Shown here one piece after another: positions 41,326 through 49,154 of a stretch of DNA of 60,706 nucleotides. The DNA lies in the NCBI GenBank assembly GCA_034434915.1, contig DAOTYE010000021.1, positions 1 to 60,706 of the forward strand. Direction: 5' to 3'. The notes beneath the pieces are model-generated. The model was given only the letters and a program-made list of their open reading frames with translations, was not told the DNA's origin and did no database searches. Position 1 is the first letter of the stretch, and each line of letters starts with the position of its first letter. Origin of the DNA: DAOTYE01 sp034434915. GTDB taxonomy: Bacteria; Chloroflexota; Dehalococcoidia; Dehalococcoidales; RBG-16-60-22. The translations under genes were made by a program, and so were the position numbers.

Positions 41326-42000
41326 GTGAAAAGAAGGGTAGCATTCATCCATACCATGCCCGGGCTGGTGCCCCTCTTCAATGACCTGGCGAAAGAACTC
41401 CTGCCTGATGTGGAAATCTTCCACATGGCAGATGAAAAACTGCTCAAAGATGTAGTGGCGGCAGGCGGTTTGGACCAGGATATGGTGGACCGCGCCGGAA
41501 ACCTCGCCGCCTGCGCTGAAAAATACGGCGCAGACGTCATCATGCTCACCTGCTCCTCATACGGACCGGTCACTAAGATGGTCAAGAACAAAGTCAAGGT
41601 GCCCTTCCTGCGCATAGATGAAGCCATGGCAGATGAGGCGGTGCGCCTGGGCAAGAAGATAGGCGTTATTGCCACAGCCAAAAGCACCCTGAAACCCACC
41701 ACTGACCTTATCAAGGACAGGGCCGAACTGAAAGGCAAAAAGGTGGAGATTGAGACCGTCCTCATCTCGGAGGCATTAAAAGCGCTCCAGAGCGGCGATA
41801 TGGACAACCACGACCGTCTGGTCATGGAAAAGCTAAAAGAGCTGATGCACAGAGTTGATGTCATTGTGCTGGCGCAAGCATCAATCGCCCGTGCCGCCGC
41901 CAAAATCCCTGAATCTGAGCGCAAGGTGCCTTTCCTTTCCAGCCCGCGCCTCGGCGTGCAAAGGCTAAAAGAATTCATCAGTTCGCTCCCCAAGAAATAA
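41326..42000 (+). CDS. Asp/Glu racemase superfamily protein
   Basis: The protein has about 224 residues. VAFIHTMPGLVPLFNDL opens the first domain. MLTCSSYGPVTKM carries a Cys at the place of the first racemase Cys, and KIGVIATAKSTLKPTTDLI opens the second domain. The second catalytic Cys is not visible (VIVLAQASIARAA has Ala/Ser there), so it is more likely an arylmalonate-decarboxylase, maleate-isomerase or hydantoin-racemase-like enzyme than a true glutamate racemase. The start is a GTG with GGAGGT 5 bases upstream; an upstream GTG at 41308 precedes that ribosome binding site. It begins a four-gene run. Confidence 0.72.
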   Translation: MKRRVAFIHTMPGLVPLFNDLAKELLPDVEIFHMADEKLLKDVVAAGGLDQDMVDRAGNLAACAEKYGADVIMLTCSSYGPVTKMVKNKVKVPFLRIDEAMADEAVRLGKKIGVIATAKSTLKPTTDLIKDRAELKGKKVEIETVLISEALKALQSGDMDNHDRLVMEKLKELMHRVDVIVLAQASIARAAAKIPESERKVPFLSSPRLGVQRLKEFISSLPKK

Positions 42001-42012
42001 GAGGAGGAAGAC

Positions 42013-43032
42013 ATGACACCATCCAGTCCGGCGAAGGTGAAAGTGCAGGCAATCAACCAGGTGGCTATCTGTGTCTATAACCTGGAGCAGGTATCATGGA
42101 ACTTCTGGAATATCCTGGGCATGGGTCCCTGGGAGATTTATGACTGGGAGTTCCCGCTCATCCACGGCAGGAAATACTACGGCAAGCGAGCTTGGGGACG
42201 GGACCGTATCTCTCTCTTCAGGGCGGGCAAATTGCAGGTGGAGCTGGTTCAGCCGGTGGAAGGAAAATCACTCTACCGGGACTGGCTGGACCAACATGGC
42301 GAAGGCTTGCACCACATCAATTTCTTGGTAGATGATATTAAACCGGTCGCCGCCGCCATGGAAGAAATGGGCTTCCCCTGCATCCAGACCGGATACTATG
42401 GCTTCACCCCTGACAAACAGACCACTTTCAGCTACCATGAGACCACGCCCGCTCTGAAAATCCTGTGGGAGCCGGTAGCCCTGGGCGGGCAGAAGACGGT
42501 CAAGCCCATCTGGGTGCCTCCCACCAGTGACCAGCCCAGCCCGGCGCCGTTCCCCCTGAAGACGCTCAACAAGATTGGCATAGTCGTCAAAGACCTGGAG
42601 CAGACCGCCTGGAACTACTGGAACCTTCTCGGCATCGGTCCGTGGGAAATCTATGACTCTATCTATCCGGCTATTTACGACCGCAAATATCACGGCAAGC
42701 CGGCATTCGCCAGGGAGAAGATTGCGGTGGCGCAGTCCGGGGAGGTGCGGCTTGAGCTGATAGAGCCGCTCGGGGGCACATCAGTCTACGCTGATTTCCT
42801 GAAAGAGCACGGTGAAGGTCTGATTTACCTTAACGCCCCGGTGGATGATGTTGACACTGCCGCCGCGGCTCTCGCTGAAATGGGTTTTCCCAGCCTGGAG
42901 AGCGGCCGCTATGGCAAGCCGCAGGAGAAGAGCGGCTTCAGCTACCATTACATCCCGCCTCTGCGTGCCATCTTCCGCGTGGAACACGAGGGCGGTCCTC
43001 TCGGAGTGAAGACTACCAGTATCCCGGCATAG
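42013..43032 (+). CDS. Double VOC (glyoxalase/epimerase-fold) protein
   Basis: Two tandem halves of about 150-165 residues are clear duplicates: AINQVAICVYNLEQVSWNFW / NILGMGPWEIYDW in the first and TLNKIGIVVKDLEQTAWNYW / NLLGIGPWEIYDS in the second. Each continues with EGLHHINFLVDDI or EGLIYLNAPVDDV. VOC proteins use a metal held by His/Glu from paired modules. Known activities include methylmalonyl-CoA epimerase, glyoxalase and dioxygenases, and the substrate here is not known. The second half has an Asn/Leu variation where a metal His is expected (LIYLN versus LHHIN), so one site may be inactive. GAGGAGG precedes the ATG. Confidence 0.78.
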   Translation: MTPSSPAKVKVQAINQVAICVYNLEQVSWNFWNILGMGPWEIYDWEFPLIHGRKYYGKRAWGRDRISLFRAGKLQVELVQPVEGKSLYRDWLDQHGEGLHHINFLVDDIKPVAAAMEEMGFPCIQTGYYGFTPDKQTTFSYHETTPALKILWEPVALGGQKTVKPIWVPPTSDQPSPAPFPLKTLNKIGIVVKDLEQTAWNYWNLLGIGPWEIYDSIYPAIYDRKYHGKPAFAREKIAVAQSGEVRLELIEPLGGTSVYADFLKEHGEGLIYLNAPVDDVDTAAAALAEMGFPSLESGRYGKPQEKSGFSYHYIPPLRAIFRVEHEGGPLGVKTTSIPA

Positions 43033-43069
43033 CAAATGCTTTAGCTTTTGACGCGGAAAGGGACTTTAC

Positions 43070-43573
43070 GTGGCAAATAGCGATGCGCCACTATCAGCAG
43101 AAAAAATAATCCGGGAACTAAAAAAAGCAGGCGTCACGCACATTGTCTATCTGCCGGACGATGAAAGCCGCTGTCTGTGCGATGTCCTCAGGCGGCACCC
43201 GGAACTGACGCTGGTCCCAATTTGCCGTGAGGGTGAAGCCATCGCCATCGCCGCCGGTTTGCTGTTTGGCGGGAAGAGTCCCGTGGTCTGGCACCAGAGC
43301 ACCGGTTTCTATGAATCGGGCGATTCTGTAAGAGGGCTGGCGCTTGATTTGGGTCTGCCTCTAGCCATCATCATTGACTGCCGCGGCTGGAAAAGCAATG
43401 CCCCCATGACTGATTCTGCCGCCATATTCATTCAGCCCATTCTGAATGCCTGGGGCATCAGGTACCACATGGTGGAAACTGACGATGATATCGCCAGAAT
43501 CTCGCTGGCATTAAATGAAGCCCGGACAGCGCACAAACCAGTAGCAGTTCTGCTGGGAAGGAAGCTGGCATAA
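43070..43573 (+). CDS. comD: Sulfopyruvate decarboxylase alpha-type subunit (TPP PYR domain)
   Basis: The 167-residue protein corresponds to the pyrimidine-binding domain of a split TPP decarboxylase. GVTHIVYLPDDESRCLCDVL and LVPICREGEAIAIAAGLLFG carry the conserved Glu that activates the TPP aminopyrimidine. VVWHQSTGFYESGDSVRGLA follows. Split two-subunit enzymes of this type are sulfopyruvate decarboxylase (ComDE) or phosphonopyruvate decarboxylase relatives. The start is a GTG with AAAGGGA upstream. The gene lies 2 bases before the beta subunit. ComDE in methanogens makes sulfoacetaldehyde for coenzyme M. The bacterial role is uncertain. Confidence 0.75.
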   Translation: MANSDAPLSAEKIIRELKKAGVTHIVYLPDDESRCLCDVLRRHPELTLVPICREGEAIAIAAGLLFGGKSPVVWHQSTGFYESGDSVRGLALDLGLPLAIIIDCRGWKSNAPMTDSAAIFIQPILNAWGIRYHMVETDDDIARISLALNEARTAHKPVAVLLGRKLA

Positions 43574-43575
43574 CC

Positions 43576-44136
43576 ATGATGGAAAGTCTTGAGGCGCTCA
43601 GGGTTATTTCACGCTACCGCGGCGATGCCATTGTCGTGGCGACCATGACCTCCAACTACGAGTGGTCAAAAGTCTCCGCCAATCCTGACCTTGATTTGCT
43701 GTTCTACGGCACAATGGGCAAAGCGTCATCCCTGGGGCTGGGACTGGCGTTAGCCCGCCCGGACAAGAAAGTGATTGTGCTGGATGGTGACGGCAGTCTC
43801 CTCATGAATTTGGGCTCACTGGTAACCATCGCCCATATGGCGCCGCGCAACTTTATCCATTTCCTGTGTGAGAACCGCGTCTACCGCGTCAGCGGCGGTC
43901 AGCCCACCCCGTGCGCCAGTGAGGTCAGCTACGCCGGTCTGGCACGGTCCGCCGGCTATCCCCGCGTCTATGAGTTTGACACTGTGCCCGGTCTTGAAAA
44001 AAACTTAGAAACGATTATGCGTGAAGATGGTCCTACCTTCGTCTGCCTGAAGGTGGCACCCGTCAAAGAACACCCACGCCTCACCCCCACGCCCGCCATC
44101 TTAGCCCGCTTCAAAGCGGCGCTACAGCGCTCCTAG
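43576..44136 (+). CDS. comE: Sulfopyruvate decarboxylase beta-type subunit (TPP PP domain)
   Basis: The 186-residue protein has the TPP diphosphate-binding motif: LDGDGSLLMNLGSLVTIAHM, then HFLCENRVYRVSGGQ in place of the usual NN. FYGTMGKASSLGLGLALA matches the GxMGxxxxxAxG pattern of ComE. It pairs with the alpha-type subunit just upstream. Together they could decarboxylate sulfopyruvate or a similar 3-substituted pyruvate. An Ldh2-type dehydrogenase of the ComC family lies 2.2 kb downstream, which supports a sulfolactate link. Confidence 0.78.
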   Translation: MMESLEALRVISRYRGDAIVVATMTSNYEWSKVSANPDLDLLFYGTMGKASSLGLGLALARPDKKVIVLDGDGSLLMNLGSLVTIAHMAPRNFIHFLCENRVYRVSGGQPTPCASEVSYAGLARSAGYPRVYEFDTVPGLEKNLETIMREDGPTFVCLKVAPVKEHPRLTPTPAILARFKAALQRS

Positions 44137-44180
44137 TCCGCCGCGAACTCAGCCCAGAACATATAGTGTCTGACAAGTTC

Positions 44181-44243
44181 TCCGCAATTGCGCAAACAAG
44201 TATTTGCGGAAATCTGTCATAAGACTTGCTTTTCAAAAGCAAG
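44181..44243. repeat. Dispersed ATTGCGCA-type repeat plus a neighbouring palindrome
   Basis: 8-bp units TCTCCGCA, ATTGCGCA, AACAAGTA and TTTGCGGA follow in phase, with outer inverted arms TCCGCAA / TTGCGGA (44181-44210). A second perfect palindrome with 9-bp arms CTTGCTTTT / AAAAGCAAG lies at 44225-44243. Together they fill the gap between comE and the hydroxyacyl-CoA dehydrogenase gene. Confidence 0.6.
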
Positions 44244-44296
44244 AGTGCTAAAAATGAATAGCTCAAAAAATAAATAGAACCAAAAAGGAGGCCGTC

Positions 44297-45256
44297 ATGA
44301 TAAGTGACGTCAGTCAGGTAAAAAAGCTGGCGGTGGTGGGGGCAGGGCTGATGGGACACGGCATTGCCCAGGCATATGCCCAGGAAGGCTATCCGGTCAT
44401 GCTTACCGACTCTGTTCCCGCCGCCCGCGCGAGCGCCAAAGGAAGGATGAAATCAAATCTGGAGACGCTCGCCAGAGGCGGTATTTTCCCTGCCGCAGAG
44501 ATAGAAAAAATACTTGACCGGGTCACCATAGTGGACAGCCTGAAAGAAACGGTAAAAGATGCTGACTTCGTCACTGAGGTGGTCATTGAAGACCTTGACC
44601 TGAAGAAGAAACTATTTAAGGAGATGGAAGACTACTGCTCTCCGGACACCATCCTTGCCAGCAACACCTCTTCATTCCCCATGACTGACATCTCGTCCCT
44701 GATGAGAAAACCGGAAAGAGCCATCGTCACCCACTGGATGAACCCGCCGCCCCTCGTACCGCTGGTGGAAGTGGTGCCGGGGAAAAAGACGGCACCGGAA
44801 ACGGTAAAAGTGGCTATGGACCTCCTGCGCAAGGTAAAGAAAGTCCCGGTACTGCTGAAGAAGGAAATCATCGGCTTTATCATCAACCGCGTCCAGGTGG
44901 CGATGAACCGTGAAGTCTATCACCTGCTGGAGCAGGGTGTGGCAAGCGCGGAGGACATTGATTTGGCAATTGTGACCAGCATAGGCTTCCGGCTGGCAAC
45001 CCAGGGTCCGCTCCAGGTGAGAGACCTTGCCGGGCTGGAGGTAACGCTCAAAGTTGATGAGGTGCTTCTGCCGGAGATTAACTCCTCTACCAAACCGAAC
45101 AGACTGCTCAAAGAGATGGTCGCCAGGGGTGAGGTGGGCGCCAAGAGCGGCAAGGGGTTCTTCACCTATACCCCGGAGTCTCTGGCTAAGATTATCAAGG
45201 AGCGTGACGAGCAGTTTATTCAGCGCCTGAAAATGCAGTACCTGAAAAAAGCGTAA
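44297..45256 (+). CDS. 3-hydroxyacyl-CoA dehydrogenase (3-hydroxybutyryl-CoA type)
   Basis: The 319-residue protein has an N-terminal NAD domain with LAVVGAGLMGHGIAQAYA, catalytic SNTSS (ILASNTSSFPMTDIS) and the His in THWMNPPPLVPLVEVVPG. The C-terminal dimerisation domain has GFIINRVQVAMNREVYHLLE. It oxidises a 3-hydroxyacyl-CoA to the 3-keto form. HWMNP replaces the usual HFFNP, so it may prefer an atypical substrate. AAAAGGAGG precedes the ATG. Confidence 0.9.
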   Translation: MISDVSQVKKLAVVGAGLMGHGIAQAYAQEGYPVMLTDSVPAARASAKGRMKSNLETLARGGIFPAAEIEKILDRVTIVDSLKETVKDADFVTEVVIEDLDLKKKLFKEMEDYCSPDTILASNTSSFPMTDISSLMRKPERAIVTHWMNPPPLVPLVEVVPGKKTAPETVKVAMDLLRKVKKVPVLLKKEIIGFIINRVQVAMNREVYHLLEQGVASAEDIDLAIVTSIGFRLATQGPLQVRDLAGLEVTLKVDEVLLPEINSSTKPNRLLKEMVARGEVGAKSGKGFFTYTPESLAKIIKERDEQFIQRLKMQYLKKA

Positions 45257-45303
45257 AAATCTTACTCAATTGCGCAATTGCTCATCAGCGCATTTACGCT
45301 ATT
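45250..45303. repeat. ATTGCGCA-type 8-bp array with a 14-bp palindrome
   Basis: In-phase units CTTACTCA, ATTGCGCA, ATTGCTCA, TCAGCGCA and TTTACGCT fill the gap between two convergent genes. CAATTGCGCAATTG (45267-45280) is a perfect palindrome, and outer arms AGCGTAAA / TTTACGCT (45250-45257, 45293-45300) could form a larger stem-loop. The first arm overlaps the stop of the dehydrogenase gene. Confidence 0.65.
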
Positions 45304-45321
45304 GATGTCTGGGCAGAAAGG

Positions 45322-46059
45322 CTAAGCAGAACCCAGCTCGTCCAGCTGATACAGTATGAAGCTGACCGCCGCCAGCGCGGCTGTCTCCGCCCTGAGCACC
45401 CTCTTGCCGATGCTCACCGGGATGATGCCGTGAGACTCAGCCATTCTGACCTCTGAGGCAGGAAATCCTCCCTCAGGTCCTATGAAAACGGTGATTTTAT
45501 CGCAGTTGCGCAATTGCGCATTTGCGAGAGTAGATTTCAAGCTCCTGCTTTTTTCCTCTTCCCAGAGCAAAAGCGCGGGGCTTTCCGTTCCCCGGCACGC
45601 CTCCGCAAAACTCACCGCGGGATGAAGCACCGGCAGTCTTGCCCGCTCGGACTGCTCCGCCGCTTCCTGGATAATCTTGCGCCACCTCGCCACTTTCTGC
45701 TCTCCTGGCTTCCTCACCACACAGCGTTCCGAGATAAAAGGAACAAATGCACTTACCCCCAGTTCCACCCCCTTCTGAAGCACGAGCTCAAATTTCTCTG
45801 CCTTGAGCAGTGCCTGGCATAGCGTGATACTGATGCGGGGCTCGCTTTCACTCCGCTTTTTGCTGGCTATCACGCCCTGGGCTGAGTCTTTTCCCAGTTT
45901 GGTCAATTCAAGCTCATACTCCCAGCCGCTATTGTCCAGGACGATGATGTGGTCGCCCGTCTTGAGCCTCAGCACATGGCGAATCTGGTGCGTCTGTTCG
46001 TCAGAGAATGACACTTCGTTACCAGCCATCTGCTCTTGAGCGATGAAAAATCGGTGCAT
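45322..46059 (-). CDS. rsmE: 16S rRNA m3U1498 methyltransferase
   Basis: This 245-residue SPOUT-class protein has FIAQEQMAGNEVSF at the N-terminal PUA-like domain. The SPOUT knot follows with VFIGPEGGFPASEV, VSIGKRVLRAETAALAA and the family KGVELGV/ISERCVV segment. It methylates U1498 of 16S rRNA. Between the two parts, residues ANAQLRNC are encoded by an in-frame ATTGCGCA-type repeat at 45501-45528, at a variable spot before the knot. It converges on the dehydrogenase gene. Confidence 0.92.
   Translation of the reverse strand: MHRFFIAQEQMAGNEVSFSDEQTHQIRHVLRLKTGDHIIVLDNSGWEYELELTKLGKDSAQGVIASKKRSESEPRISITLCQALLKAEKFELVLQKGVELGVSAFVPFISERCVVRKPGEQKVARWRKIIQEAAEQSERARLPVLHPAVSFAEACRGTESPALLLWEEEKSRSLKSTLANAQLRNCDKITVFIGPEGGFPASEVRMAESHGIIPVSIGKRVLRAETAALAAVSFILYQLDELGSA
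45501..45528. repeat. ATTGCGCA-type repeat inside rsmE coding sequence
   Basis: On the plus strand the units AGTTGCGC, AATTGCGC and ATTTGCGA follow in phase. Read on the rsmE strand they encode ANAQLRNC without breaking the frame. Confidence 0.6.
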
Positions 46060-46114
46060 CTTGCCCCTCTAGAAGTTTGTCCTAATTATACTATATGTCA
46101 TGCCCTGACAGAGG

Positions 46115-46263
46115 CAAATTCTAAATACTAATTTCTAAACTCTAAATCAATTCAAGATGACCGAAGCTCAAAACAGTATTCGGGAGCGGATTGGGATTTT
46201 AATCGTCTGGATTTAGCCATTGTTTAGAATTTAGAGTTCCGGATTTAGGATTTAACTTGATTT
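46115..46263. repeat. AT-rich inverted repeat of TTTAGAATTTAG-type words
   Basis: The left arm (46115-46151) holds AATTCTAAATACTAATTTC and CTAAACTCTAAATC. The right arm (46220-46263) holds TTTAGAATTTAGAG and GGATTTAGGATTTAA in the opposite orientation. About 70 bases of higher-GC sequence separate them. It is intergenic and non-coding in all frames, and looks like a simple-sequence or MITE-like element. Confidence 0.55.
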
Positions 46264-46290
46264 GGGGTTAGTTGTTTTCAGTGTTATAAT
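46262..46290 (+). promoter_or_regulatory. Promoter of the Ldh2-type dehydrogenase gene
   Basis: TTGGGG (46262-46267), 17-base spacer and a perfect TATAAT (46285-46290), about 42 bases before the ATG at 46333. Confidence 0.45.
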
Positions 46291-46332
46291 GATGACGGCC
46301 TGCCATGATGCACTTAAAGGAGGGACCTGTTC

Positions 46333-47412
46333 ATGTCACCCGCTGAAATAAAAATCGCCAGAAAACCCTTAGAAGACTTCGCCATGACGGTATTCACCAG
46401 GCTGGGTATGGCGCCGGAAGACGCGGCAAAGGTTGCTTCAGTGCTGGTCTGGGCTAACCTGCGGGGCGTGGACTCTCACGGAGTACAGCTCATTCCCTGG
46501 TATGTGGAGGCGGTGGAAATCGGACACATGAAAGTGAAACCGGACATTAAGATTGTCAAGGAGACGCCCGCCGCCATCTTTATTGACGCTGACCATGCCT
46601 TCGGCGCGGTGGTCACCATCTATGCCATGAAAAAAGTGATGGAGAAGGCGAAGCAGGCAGGCATCGGCTGGGCATTCATCCGCAAGCACAACCACCAGGG
46701 CGCCATGGGCTACTACCCGCTCATCGCCGCAGAGCAGGGCATGGCTGGGCTGGCATACCTCGGCGGCAATACCACCACCGCTCCCTTTGGCGCCCGCTTC
46801 CCCGGCATCGCCAATAGCCCCATCGCCATCTCCGTGCCGGCAAAGCGGCATCGCCCGCTCCTGCTGGACATGGCGCTGAGCCAGGCGGCTGGCGCCAAGC
46901 TCATCCTGGCAAAGGAAAAAGGCATCCCCATACCGGAAGGATGGGCGCTGGACAAGGAAGGCAAGCCCACCACAGACCCTTCCAAAGCCGCTGTCCTGAC
47001 CCCCGTCGGCGGTGCCAAAGGTTCCGGGCTGTCCATCATGATTGAATGCCTCACCAGCGTCCTCGTCGGCTTCCCCAAGGTGGAGCCGGTGGTCACCATG
47101 AAAGAGCCGCCCTTTGGGCTAGGTTCGCCCGCGGGCAACCCCGCCCGCATCCGCCAGCACCTCCAAAACAGCACCGTCATCGCCATTGACATCAGCCAGT
47201 TCACTGACCTTGAGAGCTACAAAGAGCACATTGACAACCTGATTGACGGCATTAAGGCACTGCCTAAAGCAGAGGGATTCACTGAAATCTTCGTCCCCGG
47301 CGAGCCGGAATGGCGCACCATGGATGAACGACTCAAGAACGGCATCCCTATGCCGGAGAAAACTTACCAGAACCTGAAAAAGGTGGCGGAACGGTTCGGC
47401 TTGCCCCTCTGA
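46333..47412 (+). CDS. Ldh2/MDH2-type NAD(P)-dependent 2-hydroxyacid dehydrogenase (malate/lactate/sulfolactate)
   Basis: The 359-residue protein belongs to the non-Rossmann dehydrogenase family. It has ANLRGVDSHGVQLIPWYVE (Arg and catalytic His), FIDADHAFGAVV, VRKHNHQG-like IRKHNHQGAMGYY, and GGAKGSGLSIMIECLTSVL (NAD site). The family includes malate dehydrogenase type 2, ureidoglycolate dehydrogenase and ComC/sulfolactate dehydrogenase. Nearby ComDE-like genes make the last plausible, but not shown. AAAGGAGGG precedes the ATG. Confidence 0.85.
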   Translation: MSPAEIKIARKPLEDFAMTVFTRLGMAPEDAAKVASVLVWANLRGVDSHGVQLIPWYVEAVEIGHMKVKPDIKIVKETPAAIFIDADHAFGAVVTIYAMKKVMEKAKQAGIGWAFIRKHNHQGAMGYYPLIAAEQGMAGLAYLGGNTTTAPFGARFPGIANSPIAISVPAKRHRPLLLDMALSQAAGAKLILAKEKGIPIPEGWALDKEGKPTTDPSKAAVLTPVGGAKGSGLSIMIECLTSVLVGFPKVEPVVTMKEPPFGLGSPAGNPARIRQHLQNSTVIAIDISQFTDLESYKEHIDNLIDGIKALPKAEGFTEIFVPGEPEWRTMDERLKNGIPMPEKTYQNLKKVAERFGLPL

Positions 47413-47483
47413 GCGGGGCTGTAGCGCAAAATAACAGGGATAGAACCTGAAAGAAATAAAGAATATTAAAGCGAAGGAGAACC

Positions 47484-48464
47484 ATGAAAGAATTTGAAAT
47501 TATTGATGCTCACATTCACCTGACACAGTCCGTGGAAGAAGAGGTAGGTTACTATCCTGTCCCCGGCAGGCGCGACCGTGATAGATGGTCCAACCCCAAA
47601 AGACTTATCTCCTATATGGACACCTTTGGTATCTCTAAAATGGTGTTCATGATACTTATCCCGCGGCAATATAGAGCACCCCTCTTTGAAAAAGCCAGGC
47701 TGTCAGAACTGCCCCAGGAGCAAAGGGAGAAAGAGGGCAAGAAGCTCAGTGAGCAAATCGCCGCGCTGACCAGAAAATACAACGAGTGGGGCTGTGAAGT
47801 GGGGCGCAACAACCCGAGACTGCTCCCGTGCGTGGGCATATCGCCCGACCTCGGCAGTGAAAAGGACATCGTCAAAGAGCTGGAACTGAGACTGAAGCAG
47901 GGAGCAAAGGGGGTAAAGATGCACCCCGGCATGTACTCCTTCTATCCTGCGGACGAACGCCTGCTCCCGATGTATGAAAAATGCCAGGAGCTGGGCATAC
48001 CTGTCCTGGCTGACTCCGGTCCCTGGCCCCATTCCCATGAGCTGGTGGTCTTCCCCCTCTGGTTCAGCATGCCCAAAGAAAAACCCCAGCCGGCAGAGCC
48101 CATTAACTTCGCGCCAGTGCTGGAGCAATTCCCCCGTCTCAAGCTCGTCCTCGCCCACCTCGGCTCTGCCTGGTGGGATGAGCGCGTGGAGCTGGCGCTG
48201 AAATACCCCAACGTGCTCTTTGATACCTCCCAGGGCTTCTCTGCCCCGGACCGCATCCCGGTCGTCCCGCACCGCAGTCTGGCAGAGGAAGACGCCGTGC
48301 GCATCTTCCGCAAGATTGGCACTAAAAGAATCTTGTTCGGCACAGACTTCCCGGCAATACCGTCCCAGCCTCAGTTGGAGCAAATCCTGCGCCTGAACCT
48401 GACGGATGATGAAAAACAGATGATTCTGGCGGAGAATGCCAAGCGCGTCTATAACATCAGGTAG
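47484..48464 (+). CDS. Amidohydrolase-2 family metal-dependent hydrolase
   Basis: The 326-residue TIM barrel has IIDAHIHLTQS (metal HxH), GAKGVKMHPGMYSFYP, LVLAHLGSAWWDE (metal His) and KRILFGTDFPAIPSQPQ (catalytic Asp). Amidohydrolase-2 proteins include decarboxylases of aromatic or 2-amino-3-carboxymuconate acids and lactonases. The specific reaction is not known. GAAGGAG precedes the ATG. It follows the Ldh2-type gene by 72 bases and is probably co-transcribed. Confidence 0.82.
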   Translation: MKEFEIIDAHIHLTQSVEEEVGYYPVPGRRDRDRWSNPKRLISYMDTFGISKMVFMILIPRQYRAPLFEKARLSELPQEQREKEGKKLSEQIAALTRKYNEWGCEVGRNNPRLLPCVGISPDLGSEKDIVKELELRLKQGAKGVKMHPGMYSFYPADERLLPMYEKCQELGIPVLADSGPWPHSHELVVFPLWFSMPKEKPQPAEPINFAPVLEQFPRLKLVLAHLGSAWWDERVELALKYPNVLFDTSQGFSAPDRIPVVPHRSLAEEDAVRIFRKIGTKRILFGTDFPAIPSQPQLEQILRLNLTDDEKQMILAENAKRVYNIR

Positions 48465-48485
48465 CAACCTATGCTTCTGATTGAT

Positions 48486-48587
48486 GGTCATTCTGAGGGG
48501 GCAGAGAGACTGCAGAATCTCCATGGGGTGGTTGGTGGTGGAAAGCCCCCGGCTACCCTTAGACCCTGCGCTATGCTCAGGGTGACA
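48486..48587. repeat. Non-coding dispersed repeat with imperfect terminal inverted ends
   Basis: The left end GGTCATTCTGAGG and right end GCTCAGGGTGACA are imperfect inverted repeats. Between them are GCAGAATCTCC and CCCTGCGCTATGCTC. These words are typical of a repeat type scattered in many bacterial genomes (CATTCTGAG...AGAATCTC, CCCTGCGC...GGGTGACA). It lies downstream of the amidohydrolase gene. Confidence 0.5.
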
Positions 48588-48683
48588 GCACCACTAAGTC
48601 CTGTTGAAGGGTAACGGAGTCAGAAAAAGGAATTATATAGACAGCAAGAGCAGAACTGATACGCCCTCCGCAAAGGATAAAGA

Positions 48684-49139
48684 ATGAGCAACCTGGCAGG
48701 ATTTCTGACCGGAAAAGGCGTGGAGTTTGAGTTCCTGGAGAAGAAAGTCACCCACCATGCCCAGGAAGCCGCCCAGGCAAGCGGACTCAGCCTTAGTGAG
48801 ATTTTGAAAACCATCGTCTTCATCACTGATGATAAAAGACCAATCATCGGCATCATTCAGGGGGACTGCTCTATCAGCCGCCACAAGCTTCAGCAATGCT
48901 CCGGCGCCAGGTCAGTGCACATCGCCCCGGATAAGGTAGCGGAATCAGTCACCGGCTTCCCCACCGGCGGCATTCCTCCGGTAGGGCACCGCAAAAAGAT
49001 GCCGGTCTTTATAGACAGAGGCGTCATGGCGCATGAGTACATGTGGTGCGGGGGCGGCTCGCGCCAGAAACTGGTCAAGCTGAAGACCGCTGATATCCTC
49101 AGACTGAGTGAAGGCAAAGTGTGTGACCTGAGGATGTAG
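48684..49139 (+). CDS. YbaK/EbsC-type aminoacyl-tRNA deacylase
   Basis: The 151-residue protein has the YbaK fold. It begins FLTGKGVEFEFLEKKVTHHA, continues with SEILKTIVFITDDKRPIIGII (catalytic Lys region) and ends with GFPTGGIPPVGHRKKMPVFI and CGGGSRQKLVKLKTADIL. Members deacylate mischarged Cys- or Ala-tRNA(Pro). It starts at the ATG at 48684 right after a non-coding repeat, with AAAGGATAAAG before it. Confidence 0.88.
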   Translation: MSNLAGFLTGKGVEFEFLEKKVTHHAQEAAQASGLSLSEILKTIVFITDDKRPIIGIIQGDCSISRHKLQQCSGARSVHIAPDKVAESVTGFPTGGIPPVGHRKKMPVFIDRGVMAHEYMWCGGGSRQKLVKLKTADILRLSEGKVCDLRM

Positions 49140-49154
49140 CGCGGAAAGTTTCTC

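Noticed and set aside
41326..42000. Glutamate racemase (MurI)
   Set aside because: Only one of the two catalytic Cys positions is visible, so a specific MurI assignment is not supported.
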